NCBI GenBank assembly: GCA_965262565.1
Contig: CBDHFQ010000005.1
Coordinates: 1-64,000 of the forward strand
Direction of reading: 5' to 3'
Source: CBDHFQ01 sp965262565
Lineage (GTDB): Bacteria; Bacteroidota; Bacteroidia; J057
Length of the DNA: 64,000 nucleotides
How positions within the stretch are numbered: position 1 is the stretch's first letter; every line of letters begins with the position of its first letter. This document shows positions 18,026 through 25,647 of this stretch, piece after piece. The notes under the pieces are model-generated. The model saw only the letters and a program-made list of their open reading frames with translations. It was not told the DNA's origin and did no database searches. Made by a program: the position numbers and the translations under genes.

Positions 18026-20728
18026 TTAATTTTCAGGAGACTGTAGCTTCTCAACCTCCAATCTTAGTTTTTCAATTATATGATTAAGCTCAAGTACTAC
18101 GTTTTTAACTTTATCTACCATCCCTTCAAGGTTTTGCTTCGTCTTTGCTTGAAACTCGATTTCTTTTAATTGCTTAACTATTTCGGTCAAATGAAGATGT
18201 CTACATGGGGGAACAATCTTATGAGCCATATTCCTCATTCCATCCCAATCCTCTTCCTCTAGAGCCTTCTTCAATAAATCCATGTTCTTGGGTGTATTCG
18301 AGATAAAAATATTGAGCATGTTTATAAGGAAAGGAATATTGTGATCAGCTAATTCATAAAGCTCTTCAAGACTATAGTCATTATTTATTCCATTTTCTAA
18401 ACTTGAATAGGAATTATGTGTAGAACTTCCATTTTCGACATTTCCATATGGGTCCTTAATTTGATTCTTAGCTCTAATTCCATCTTTACTGTTAGATATC
18501 ACCTTCATATTTGGATGTTCCTTTCTTTCATTCATGGGAATATTCAAGACATCAGCCAATGTTTCTGCCAAATCCTTTTCTTTAAAAGGTTTTAATAAGC
18601 ACGCTTGCATCCCTTTCTCTAAGCACTTTGAAATTTCACTGGGAGTAGAAGTAGCTGTCAGTGCTATAATTGGAACATTACTTTTAAGGGTTTCCCGTAT
18701 TTGGACCACTGCTTCTAATCCATCCAGCTCAGGCATTTGTAAATCCATTAATACAAAGTCATAGGTATTATCTCTAACCTTTTCTACAGCATCTTTGCCG
18801 TTGTCTACTAACTCGACCTTTACTCCCCATTTCAATAATATAGCTTTGATCAACTCTAAATTATACAGGGCATCATCGGCTACTAAGGTCCTCATACCAT
18901 CAAACAGGGCTTTGGGATTAATTTCTCTTACATCATTATAATCAAGATCATCCGAGGTGCCCATTTGATATTTCAATTGTAGACTGACAGTAGTTCCATA
19001 TCCTATCATACTTTTTAGATGAATGGATCCTTTGTGCATTTCAGCAAGCCTTCTGGTAATCGCTAGTCCTAAGCCCGTACCACCATATTTTCTTGTAGTA
19101 CTACTGTCAGCCTGACTAAAATCTTTAAAAATATGATCGAGTTTATCCTCAGGAATACCGACTCCCGTGTCTTCTACCATAAAGTAGAGAATCACCTCAG
19201 ATTTTGATAAAATTTCAGCTTTACAAATTAAGTTAACCTGACCATAATCTGTGAATTTTATTGCATTTGATACCAGGTTAAATAACATCTGTTTTAGACG
19301 TAGTGGATCTCCAATCAAGATGTCTGGCAGCACACTTTCCTGGTGGCAGTTCCATTCAATCCCTTTTTCACTAGCAGCGTGCTGAAAGGTAATATATACT
19401 TCTTTTATGATATTAGAAGGCCTAAAACCAGTTTGCTCTAATTTAAAGTTGCCTGATTCCAGTTTTGAATAATCTAATACATCATTAATTAATGCCATGA
19501 GATGCTCCGCTGAATGACTGATATTTTCTAAAAATCTAAGTTGGGTAGGAGTAAGTGATGTTTCATAAAATTGTTCAGTAAAACCTACAATAGCATTCAT
19601 AGGCGTACGGATCTCATGGCTAATATTAGCCAAGAACTCTTCCTTTGCCCGTGCAAGTTTCTCCACTCTTGCTTTTTCATTTCTCAGTTTAATTTGTAGG
19701 CGTTGATGACGGCTTATATCCCGAAAAAGGATAACCACCAATAAAATAAATAATGTCAACCCTATTAAACTGACTATTCCCATGAATCTTATCGTTCTTT
19801 CAGCCTTTGCATTTGCTATATCTACTTCATATTCGGAAGAAACGCGTTCATTATATTCAATCTTCCTAATCAATCTTTGCAGCTTTGACATATTCAGTTG
19901 ATCCTCTCGGGTAAGTCTCCTGATGAGCGCAACCCTTTGACTGAGGTAATAATTTTTATTCAAAAATGTATCAATACTAAAAGTATCGATAATCGTATTA
20001 TCTTGTATGTCATATAACATGTCCCTTAGCCCCGAAAGTGTATCAGTATCGGGCAAGGCATCATCCAGTACACTGTCTACAATGGTTCTTCGTGAATTGC
20101 TCTTACCATTATTTCCAAAGATTTTTTCAAATAGCTCACCTCTATAAATCTCTTTTTGATTTTTGCGTTTGTAAGATTTTTTACTTTTTACATGTTTATT
20201 TTGTCTTTTACCCAGGGAATCTTCTAACGCCTTAATCCGATCTTCATCCATAAAAATAGTAGGTTCCAACTCCCCTTCTTCTGCAGCCTCCATAATTTTA
20301 TCTGCAAGCTGATCGAAAATCCGCTTGACTTTTGTTTCATCTGCCGCATATATCAATCTCTTCATAGACAGAAACTTATCTACAATCAATCCCTGAATAC
20401 TATCCATCATATGAGTTTGGTTAGGTATATTTAGGGCACTGTCCATCCCACCTATATTTATTATCGACAAATAAAACGGGCTAAGGTCATTGGTATTTTG
20501 AGTAATGGTAAATGTTCGAACACTGCTTTCTGCTTTCACGAGTTCCGCATAGATCTCTTTAAGCGTTATTTGATTTTGTTTCGGCTGAGTTACTTTCCTC
20601 AAGGAGGTAACCAGATCATTCACACTATCATAAGCGAGATAACTTACCATAGTAACTGCAGAAAAAGCTAATAGAAAACCCACAACAACGGCATTGCGGA
20701 CCATTTTTGAAGGAATATAAATTCGCAT
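18026..20728 (-). CDS. hybrid sensor histidine kinase/response regulator with HPt domain
   Basis: 900 aa multi-step phosphorelay protein. A membrane helix at about 14-36 and a second at about 312-338 flank a long sensor region with no named sensor domain. That region includes a very basic insert (KRQNKHVKSKKSYKRKNQK). Next come a coiled coil, HisKA with H371 in ANISHEIRTPMNAI, HATPase with the G boxes VEDTGVGIPEDKL and YGGTGLGLAI, a receiver with D662 in VLMDLQMPELDG, and a C-terminal HPt with H836 in MAHKIVPP. All phosphorelay residues are present, so signal can pass His-Asp-His and on to an unlinked response regulator. No regulator gene is adjacent; the signal sensed is unknown. Confidence 0.92.
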   Translation of the reverse strand: MRIYIPSKMVRNAVVVGFLLAFSAVTMVSYLAYDSVNDLVTSLRKVTQPKQNQITLKEIYAELVKAESSVRTFTITQNTNDLSPFYLSIINIGGMDSALNIPNQTHMMDSIQGLIVDKFLSMKRLIYAADETKVKRIFDQLADKIMEAAEEGELEPTIFMDEDRIKALEDSLGKRQNKHVKSKKSYKRKNQKEIYRGELFEKIFGNNGKSNSRRTIVDSVLDDALPDTDTLSGLRDMLYDIQDNTIIDTFSIDTFLNKNYYLSQRVALIRRLTREDQLNMSKLQRLIRKIEYNERVSSEYEVDIANAKAERTIRFMGIVSLIGLTLFILLVVILFRDISRHQRLQIKLRNEKARVEKLARAKEEFLANISHEIRTPMNAIVGFTEQFYETSLTPTQLRFLENISHSAEHLMALINDVLDYSKLESGNFKLEQTGFRPSNIIKEVYITFQHAASEKGIEWNCHQESVLPDILIGDPLRLKQMLFNLVSNAIKFTDYGQVNLICKAEILSKSEVILYFMVEDTGVGIPEDKLDHIFKDFSQADSSTTRKYGGTGLGLAITRRLAEMHKGSIHLKSMIGYGTTVSLQLKYQMGTSDDLDYNDVREINPKALFDGMRTLVADDALYNLELIKAILLKWGVKVELVDNGKDAVEKVRDNTYDFVLMDLQMPELDGLEAVVQIRETLKSNVPIIALTATSTPSEISKCLEKGMQACLLKPFKEKDLAETLADVLNIPMNERKEHPNMKVISNSKDGIRAKNQIKDPYGNVENGSSTHNSYSSLENGINNDYSLEELYELADHNIPFLINMLNIFISNTPKNMDLLKKALEEEDWDGMRNMAHKIVPPCRHLHLTEIVKQLKEIEFQAKTKQNLEGMVDKVKNVVLELNHIIEKLRLEVEKLQSPEN

Positions 20729-21375
20729 AAGGTCGAAACTTTGTTAGCTTAAATTACAAAATATATAGAAAATCTATTTGGATGGCCGTTCAAATTTCAA
20801 CTCATCACAACTACAATCATTAAATGATCCACGATGTAAAAAGAAAGCTCTTTTTTACATTTTTATTCAGTAAGAGTATTGGATATTTACATCATAATAT
20901 TAACGGTATATCACATCAGCCCTAACTACTTTTTGTTAGCTGTAAAACAGCTTTGTTTAAAAGACTATCGCTCCACTTTTTTTTGAAAGCATTAAACGCA
21001 TAATTTATCCACTTCGCTTTATCCACACTTTTAAATCAGTAAAAAGACAATTGTGAATATGGCGTTATCCCAACTTATCATTGTATGGCCGTAGTTTTCT
21101 CTTTCTTCCAAAAGAGATGCGTGGTGATATGATTACCTACCTTAGCTCTGATCGTACGAAAATTAATTGATGCAGTAGTCATGTAAGGTTTCCGCTCTTT
21201 TTCGGGTTCATACCGTCCTGAAAATAGTTTGTTTATAATTAGATCACTCTATAAAAGCTCATTTTCCCTGATGTCACTCACGGAAATGAGCTTTATCTTT
21301 ATAAATTCTTTATTAAAACCATAAAACATTATCTAATTTCGTTCAGTATGTAAAAGGAGAAATATTCATTAAACT
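20729..21375. other. 650-base gene-free region with several hairpins
   Basis: This is the longest stretch without a protein gene, between divergent genes. It contains three clear inverted repeats: TGTAAAAAGA/TCTTTTTTACA at 20835-20859 (one bulge), a perfect AGCTGT/ACAGCT at 20938-20952, and a terminator-like hairpin at 21254-21294. No tRNA, tmRNA, RNase P or SRP RNA signature is visible. A non-coding RNA ending at the last hairpin is possible. Confidence 0.45.
21254..21294 (+). terminator. orphan terminator-like hairpin
   Basis: AAAGCTCATTTTCC pairs with GGAAATGAGCTTT around a 14-base loop, with T-rich sequence after it (CTTTATCTTTA). No protein gene precedes it on the plus strand. It lies about 80 bases before the HhH gene, so it could end an unannotated RNA or act as a leader attenuator. 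The minus-strand reading is also followed by TTTTAT, so the strand is uncertain. Confidence 0.5.
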
Positions 21376-22050
21376 ATGAACAGACTTATCTCGATCGCCT
21401 TCGGTTTTTCAATAGGGTATTTAATTCAGTTTTACGATCAAAAGCGACTTAGAAACGCGGTACAAGAACTTGAAAAGCAGAAAAATGACCTAAAATCGCA
21501 ATTAGAATCTGAAAATATTGATATTGAAGATGAAGTCACTGAGGAAACCTCAGAAGAAAGTACCCAAGGAGCGGAAAATATCGAAGAGCTCACTAAAGAG
21601 TTAGCAGCTTTGAGTTTAAAATTGGAATCTGCTTTAGCGGAGAATCAAGCACTAAAGGTAATGCTTGATAATCAATTGGCCTCGGCTCAAATAGACACTG
21701 GTAATTCCTTAGATACCAATGATACAGAAAACACTTTTTCTGAGAATTTACCTCCTTCCGTAAATCCAGAACAAACTCCAACAGTAACTCCTAAGGTAGA
21801 CAATTTGAAGTTGATAGAAGGTATAGGTCCAGAAATTGAAAAATTGCTCAATTCAGCTGGCTTGCTTTTATTTTCAGATGTAGCTAATGCCAGTTCAGGC
21901 TACTTAAAAGAAATTTTATTAAGAGGTGGAGATCGGTTTAGAATTCACAATCCCGATTCCTGGCCCGAGCAAGCAGCATTGGCACGAGATGGTAAAATGG
22001 AAGAGTTAAAAGCACTGCAGGATAGATTATTAGGTGGGAGAGAGCCTTAA
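21376..22050 (+). CDS. coiled-coil membrane protein with helix-hairpin-helix domain
   Basis: 224 aa. A short hydrophobic start (LISIAFGFSIGYLIQFY, residues 3-19) can act as a membrane anchor. An acidic coiled coil follows at about 28-100, then a Pro/Thr-rich linker, and a C-terminal helix-hairpin-helix domain (about 142-222) with NLKLIEGIGPEIEKLLNSAG and a conserved FRIHNPDSWPEQAALARDGK. The HhH plus that WPEQA stretch is typical of a Bacteroidota family often labelled as a flap-endonuclease-like or L21-fused domain. DNA binding is possible but no nuclease site is visible. The function is unknown. Confidence 0.75.
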   Translation: MNRLISIAFGFSIGYLIQFYDQKRLRNAVQELEKQKNDLKSQLESENIDIEDEVTEETSEESTQGAENIEELTKELAALSLKLESALAENQALKVMLDNQLASAQIDTGNSLDTNDTENTFSENLPPSVNPEQTPTVTPKVDNLKLIEGIGPEIEKLLNSAGLLLFSDVANASSGYLKEILLRGGDRFRIHNPDSWPEQAALARDGKMEELKALQDRLLGGREP

Positions 22051-22065
22051 TTTTCCGGTATTTCT

Positions 22066-23394
22066 TTATTCGTAATAGTTGACAGGTAAAAATCCAATCA
22101 ATTGATCTGTTCTATCGCCAGGCCGTCTATAATAGACCAGAATATTGTAGAAGTTTTCTGTCTCTATATGTCTTCCTTCAAAATATGCATCGTCGGTAGT
22201 AGTATTATCCTTTCCCAGTACATATATATAATCATATACTCCTTGCTTTAACAAAATATCTGCCTCATATCTGTTAGCAGCTTCATTGTATTCCATCTTG
22301 TGGGATGGAAGCAAATTCCAGTCAGTAAAACTTCCAAAAACATATACTTCTCCATTCTTAACTTTGGGACTTTCTATTCGAAAGAGGTTCCAAATATAAT
22401 CAGCTTGGAAGGCAGGAAATTGTTGTTCCTGTACTTCTATAAAATAGGTTCCATTTCGATCCATAATGGGGGTAAATTCATTCCTCAACCTCTTATTATC
22501 GGTAAATAGTCTAGCGTGATAAATTCCATTAATCAATTCTATATCCTCTACTGACTGCGAGAATAATCTCACACTCCTGATATCATGCAATCGAAATTCA
22601 TTCCCTCCCTTAAATTCATCATTTAAATCTACAAAATACTCAAAAGTATTATTACCAAAGAACCTGGGTTGTGAAAATGTGGCTGCATTATCCCATCTAA
22701 AATTCTGTAAAAGCATAACTTTCAGATCAGTAGATGGATTAATCCTATCCAGGTTCCTAGCTACTATTTGAAAATTTAATGTTCTCAGCCTTTCCCGTTC
22801 GAGTCTGTTCGCATTAAGAATATTCGTAATATTTATATCTAACTTAGGATTAACCACAATAAATCTCCGGGTCAGAACCAGATCGTTACTCCCATTATTT
22901 CTGTATACTTTGAGAATGTAATTTCCACTTTGTTTAATAAATTCATTTTCGAATGGGAAGGTAAAAGTATAATGAATGTAGGATACATTAGTAAATTCAG
23001 ATCTTCTCCATTGGGTTATTTGCTTTTGAGAAAATCCTTCATAAAATTCTATAGGAAGCACATTAGTAGGTTCCCAGTTGGCATCACAATTTATTAAGTC
23101 CGTAAGAAAGTAGGCTTCATTTTCAGAAGGATCAACCAACTCATCAAATTCCAAAGTAATTGGGGTATTATCATTAAGATAGAGAATAGGATATGCACTT
23201 TTCAGCGGTTCCGGAATATCTGGCGTACCGGGATAAAATCGAATGGTTTTAATAAGGTCATCATAAACAACATCTTGATAGAGTATTTGTTGGGAAGTAT
23301 GATTCAGCGTTTTTTCTGAATTTTCGATAAAAGCAAATGCGAACAAAGTCAGTATACCCAAAAACAAGTAAACATATACTTTCCTGTATTTCAT
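22066..23394 (-). CDS. type IX secretion system plug protein (DUF5103)
   Basis: I chose the start at 23394 (MKYRKVYVYLFLGILTLFAF, 442 aa) because it opens a proper signal peptide. The longer frame begins inside the DUF418 gene. The mature protein is beta-rich: NDNTPITLEFDEL, YFLTDLINCDANWEPTNV, a WRRSEFTNVSYIHYTF strand, SGNYILKVYRN, and a C-terminal domain with VFGSFTDWNLLPSHKMEYNE and a VYDYIYVL core. This matches DUF5103, whose members include the protein that plugs the SprA (Sov) translocon of the type IX secretion system from the periplasmic side. Other T9SS genes are not nearby. It follows DUF418 by 41 bases on the same strand. Confidence 0.85.
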   Translation of the reverse strand: MKYRKVYVYLFLGILTLFAFAFIENSEKTLNHTSQQILYQDVVYDDLIKTIRFYPGTPDIPEPLKSAYPILYLNDNTPITLEFDELVDPSENEAYFLTDLINCDANWEPTNVLPIEFYEGFSQKQITQWRRSEFTNVSYIHYTFTFPFENEFIKQSGNYILKVYRNNGSNDLVLTRRFIVVNPKLDINITNILNANRLERERLRTLNFQIVARNLDRINPSTDLKVMLLQNFRWDNAATFSQPRFFGNNTFEYFVDLNDEFKGGNEFRLHDIRSVRLFSQSVEDIELINGIYHARLFTDNKRLRNEFTPIMDRNGTYFIEVQEQQFPAFQADYIWNLFRIESPKVKNGEVYVFGSFTDWNLLPSHKMEYNEAANRYEADILLKQGVYDYIYVLGKDNTTTDDAYFEGRHIETENFYNILVYYRRPGDRTDQLIGFLPVNYYE

Positions 23395-23435
23395 TTTTAA
23401 CCGTAATATACAGATAAAATCGGATCGCTTAATCC

Positions 23436-24644
23436 TTATTTTCTGAGAGGTTGCCATTTCAAGTAGGTAGCGCTTCTCCATAACCACTCTAAAGGACCAT
23501 ATTTAAAGTATTTTAACCATTCACGACTAACAATAGATTGGCATAAGATAAGCAACACAGCGATACTAAACAGAAAAGAAGGACCAAATTTACCAAAGTA
23601 TCCAAGCCCCCAGCCAAACAATAAATAGGTCCCGAGAATAGATTGTAAAATATAATTTGTTAATGCCATTCTTCCATACGGAGCAAAAAAGGATAATATT
23701 CTATGCCCATTTTTCGACAAATAGATTAAAATGAATCCACATAGCAGGATTAAGGTCAAACTTAAATTTGCCCAATCTGAGGTATTTAGGGCTATTCTAT
23801 GTTGCCAATGTTGAAAATCAATTGGTTGGGGTGATGTAACAAATAATATAGCAGTTATAGCCACTGCTAGCACTAAGCCTCCTAAAGCCCAAAAGAGGGT
23901 CTTCTTTACTGGTTTTCTATAATATGTCAGATCGCGAAAAAGGCCTATTTTCCCCAGCCAAAGTCCTAACAAAAAATACCCCAGTGTTAGATATAATCTT
24001 CCCGAAAAGACAATTTGTACATCCATTTTGAATAGCATTCCATATATAGCATTTTGAGTAAAAACGTCCCACATGGTTCCAGATTGAATGGCTTGATAAT
24101 AATTATTAACTAGTTGATGATCTGTTTCTAGTAAAGAGTGGGGGATCAATAGTGGCTGAGATCCCCAAAAGAATGCCACCAATAATCTAGGGACACTTAC
24201 TAAAAAAAAGACAGAGGCGATCAATATAGTTTTTGGCTTACAATAGTAGAATGGAATAAGGAATGGAGCCAATACAGCATAGATCGTTAAGATATCGCCT
24301 CTGTAAAATAATTGATGTATATACCCTATGATAAATAAAATAAAAGCTCTCCAAAGAAAAGTTGTAGTAAAATTCTTCCCTTTTTTGGCCGCACTATCCA
24401 TTTGAATAAAGAAACTGAGTCCGAAAAGAATGGAGAATAAAGCAAAGAATTTTCCCATAATGAAAATTCCTATAAATCCCTGAATAATTTGATCAAGGAT
24501 CGAGGGAGTGATTGATTCAGTAATATAATCAGGTACAGGACCGGCAGCATATTGTTCCACCATATGCACCAGGGCTACTCCTCCTAAGGCAAATCCCCTT
24601 AGAGCATCTATAACTACAATTCTGGAAGATGAGTTTTGCGACAT
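23436..24644 (-). CDS. DUF418 family membrane protein
   Basis: 402 aa, about ten membrane helices. It starts with the family signature RIVVIDALRGFALGGVALVH (acyltransferase-3-like N-terminus) and ends with the DUF418 tail KYFKYGPLEWLWRSATYLKW. The middle contains the conserved FSILFGLSFFIQM and a TNYILQSILGTYLLFGWGLG stretch. DUF418 proteins are integral membrane proteins of unknown function, related in sequence to OafA/NolL-type acyltransferases. The position ahead of the T9SS plug gene suggests co-transcription, but no functional link is known. Confidence 0.88.
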   Translation of the reverse strand: MSQNSSSRIVVIDALRGFALGGVALVHMVEQYAAGPVPDYITESITPSILDQIIQGFIGIFIMGKFFALFSILFGLSFFIQMDSAAKKGKNFTTTFLWRAFILFIIGYIHQLFYRGDILTIYAVLAPFLIPFYYCKPKTILIASVFFLVSVPRLLVAFFWGSQPLLIPHSLLETDHQLVNNYYQAIQSGTMWDVFTQNAIYGMLFKMDVQIVFSGRLYLTLGYFLLGLWLGKIGLFRDLTYYRKPVKKTLFWALGGLVLAVAITAILFVTSPQPIDFQHWQHRIALNTSDWANLSLTLILLCGFILIYLSKNGHRILSFFAPYGRMALTNYILQSILGTYLLFGWGLGYFGKFGPSFLFSIAVLLILCQSIVSREWLKYFKYGPLEWLWRSATYLKWQPLRK

Positions 24645-24707
24645 ACGATAGCTAATAAAAACTAACCGACAATAGAATCACCGACAAGTTGCAAAACGTG
24701 TTTGGGG

Positions 24708-25583
24708 CTATTTTTTCCCATTCCCTATCCCTCTTCTGTTAGGGGAGGGGGGCCTAATTGGGAGAACTACTCCAGTTGTGTCCAACGCTTTTAATGCCAA
24801 CTCAATAGCTTTGTCTAATTGAGGATCACGTCCTTTCGCAAGTACATCTGGTGGATTTTCTACTTCCACATCAGGATCCACCCCATATCCCTCTATATCC
24901 CAATCTCCTTCAGTACTCCAAAAACCGAAGGTAGGTGCTGAAATAAATCCTCCATCGATCAGTTGTGGATTACCAGAAATACCAACAAGTCCTCCCCATG
25001 TTCGCTTGCCTACGATAGGGCCTAATTTAGCTTGTTTAAAATAATAAGGAAGAGCATCACCACCAGAACCTGCCCACTCGTTTATTAACATTACTTTAGG
25101 ACCGATATGTAGGAGTGAAGGGGTTTGCCATTGTACATGATCTCTCCTACCCCAATAATTCAGTACTTTCCGCCCTAATAATTCAATAAATCTATCTGGA
25201 ATTTGACCACCACTATTAAATCGTTCGTCAATAATCAGGGCAGGCATGTTATGTTGTCCCTGAAACATTCTAATTAATTCTTGTTGGCCCCAAAAACCTG
25301 TATTAGGGACATATATATATCCCACTTTACCTTCAGAAGCTTCGAATACTTTTTGTCGGTTTTCTTCTACCCAAGCGAGATTTCTTAATTTTTTCTCTTC
25401 AGACATCGTTCTTACGATTACTTCTCTCGCATTTTCCAAAAATGGTGTATCACATACCATGATCGAAATAATTTCATCGTCTAATCCCTGAAAGGCAGCC
25501 CACGGGTCTTTTGTTACATCTATTGCCTGATTATTGACCGCTAAAATATAATCCCCTTCACTAACTTCAATTCCCGGTTCCAA
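24708..25583 (-). CDS. tricorn-like S41 protease, C-terminal fragment (frameshift-split)
   Basis: This is the PDZ and catalytic C-terminus of the same protein whose N-terminal part ends at 25648. Its frame is actually open from about 25649, where it reads KAYKVKRIYKGAPWDVD. PDZ residues include EGDYILAVNNQAID. The S41 core is visible as YIYVPNTGFWGQQELIRMF, ALIIDERFNSGGQIPDR, NEWAGSGGDALPY with the nucleophilic Ser, and GVDPDVEVENPPD. No proper start codon or spacing supports independent translation. A separately made fragment would lack the catalytic His, which lies in the N-terminal fragment. The gene is followed by DUF418 on the same strand. Confidence 0.75.
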   Translation of the reverse strand: MEPGIEVSEGDYILAVNNQAIDVTKDPWAAFQGLDDEIISIMVCDTPFLENAREVIVRTMSEEKKLRNLAWVEENRQKVFEASEGKVGYIYVPNTGFWGQQELIRMFQGQHNMPALIIDERFNSGGQIPDRFIELLGRKVLNYWGRRDHVQWQTPSLLHIGPKVMLINEWAGSGGDALPYYFKQAKLGPIVGKRTWGGLVGISGNPQLIDGGFISAPTFGFWSTEGDWDIEGYGVDPDVEVENPPDVLAKGRDPQLDKAIELALKALDTTGVVLPIRPPSPNRRGIGNGKK

Positions 25584-25647
25584 TAACGGAGAACGAACAT
25601 CTACATCCCAGGGAGCGCCTTTGTATATTCTTTTTACCTTATAGGCT

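Noticed and set aside
21203..21215. tRNA T-arm-like CGGGTTCATACCG
   Set aside because: No acceptor stem, anticodon arm or D arm around it, and the loop does not match the conserved GTTCRA core.
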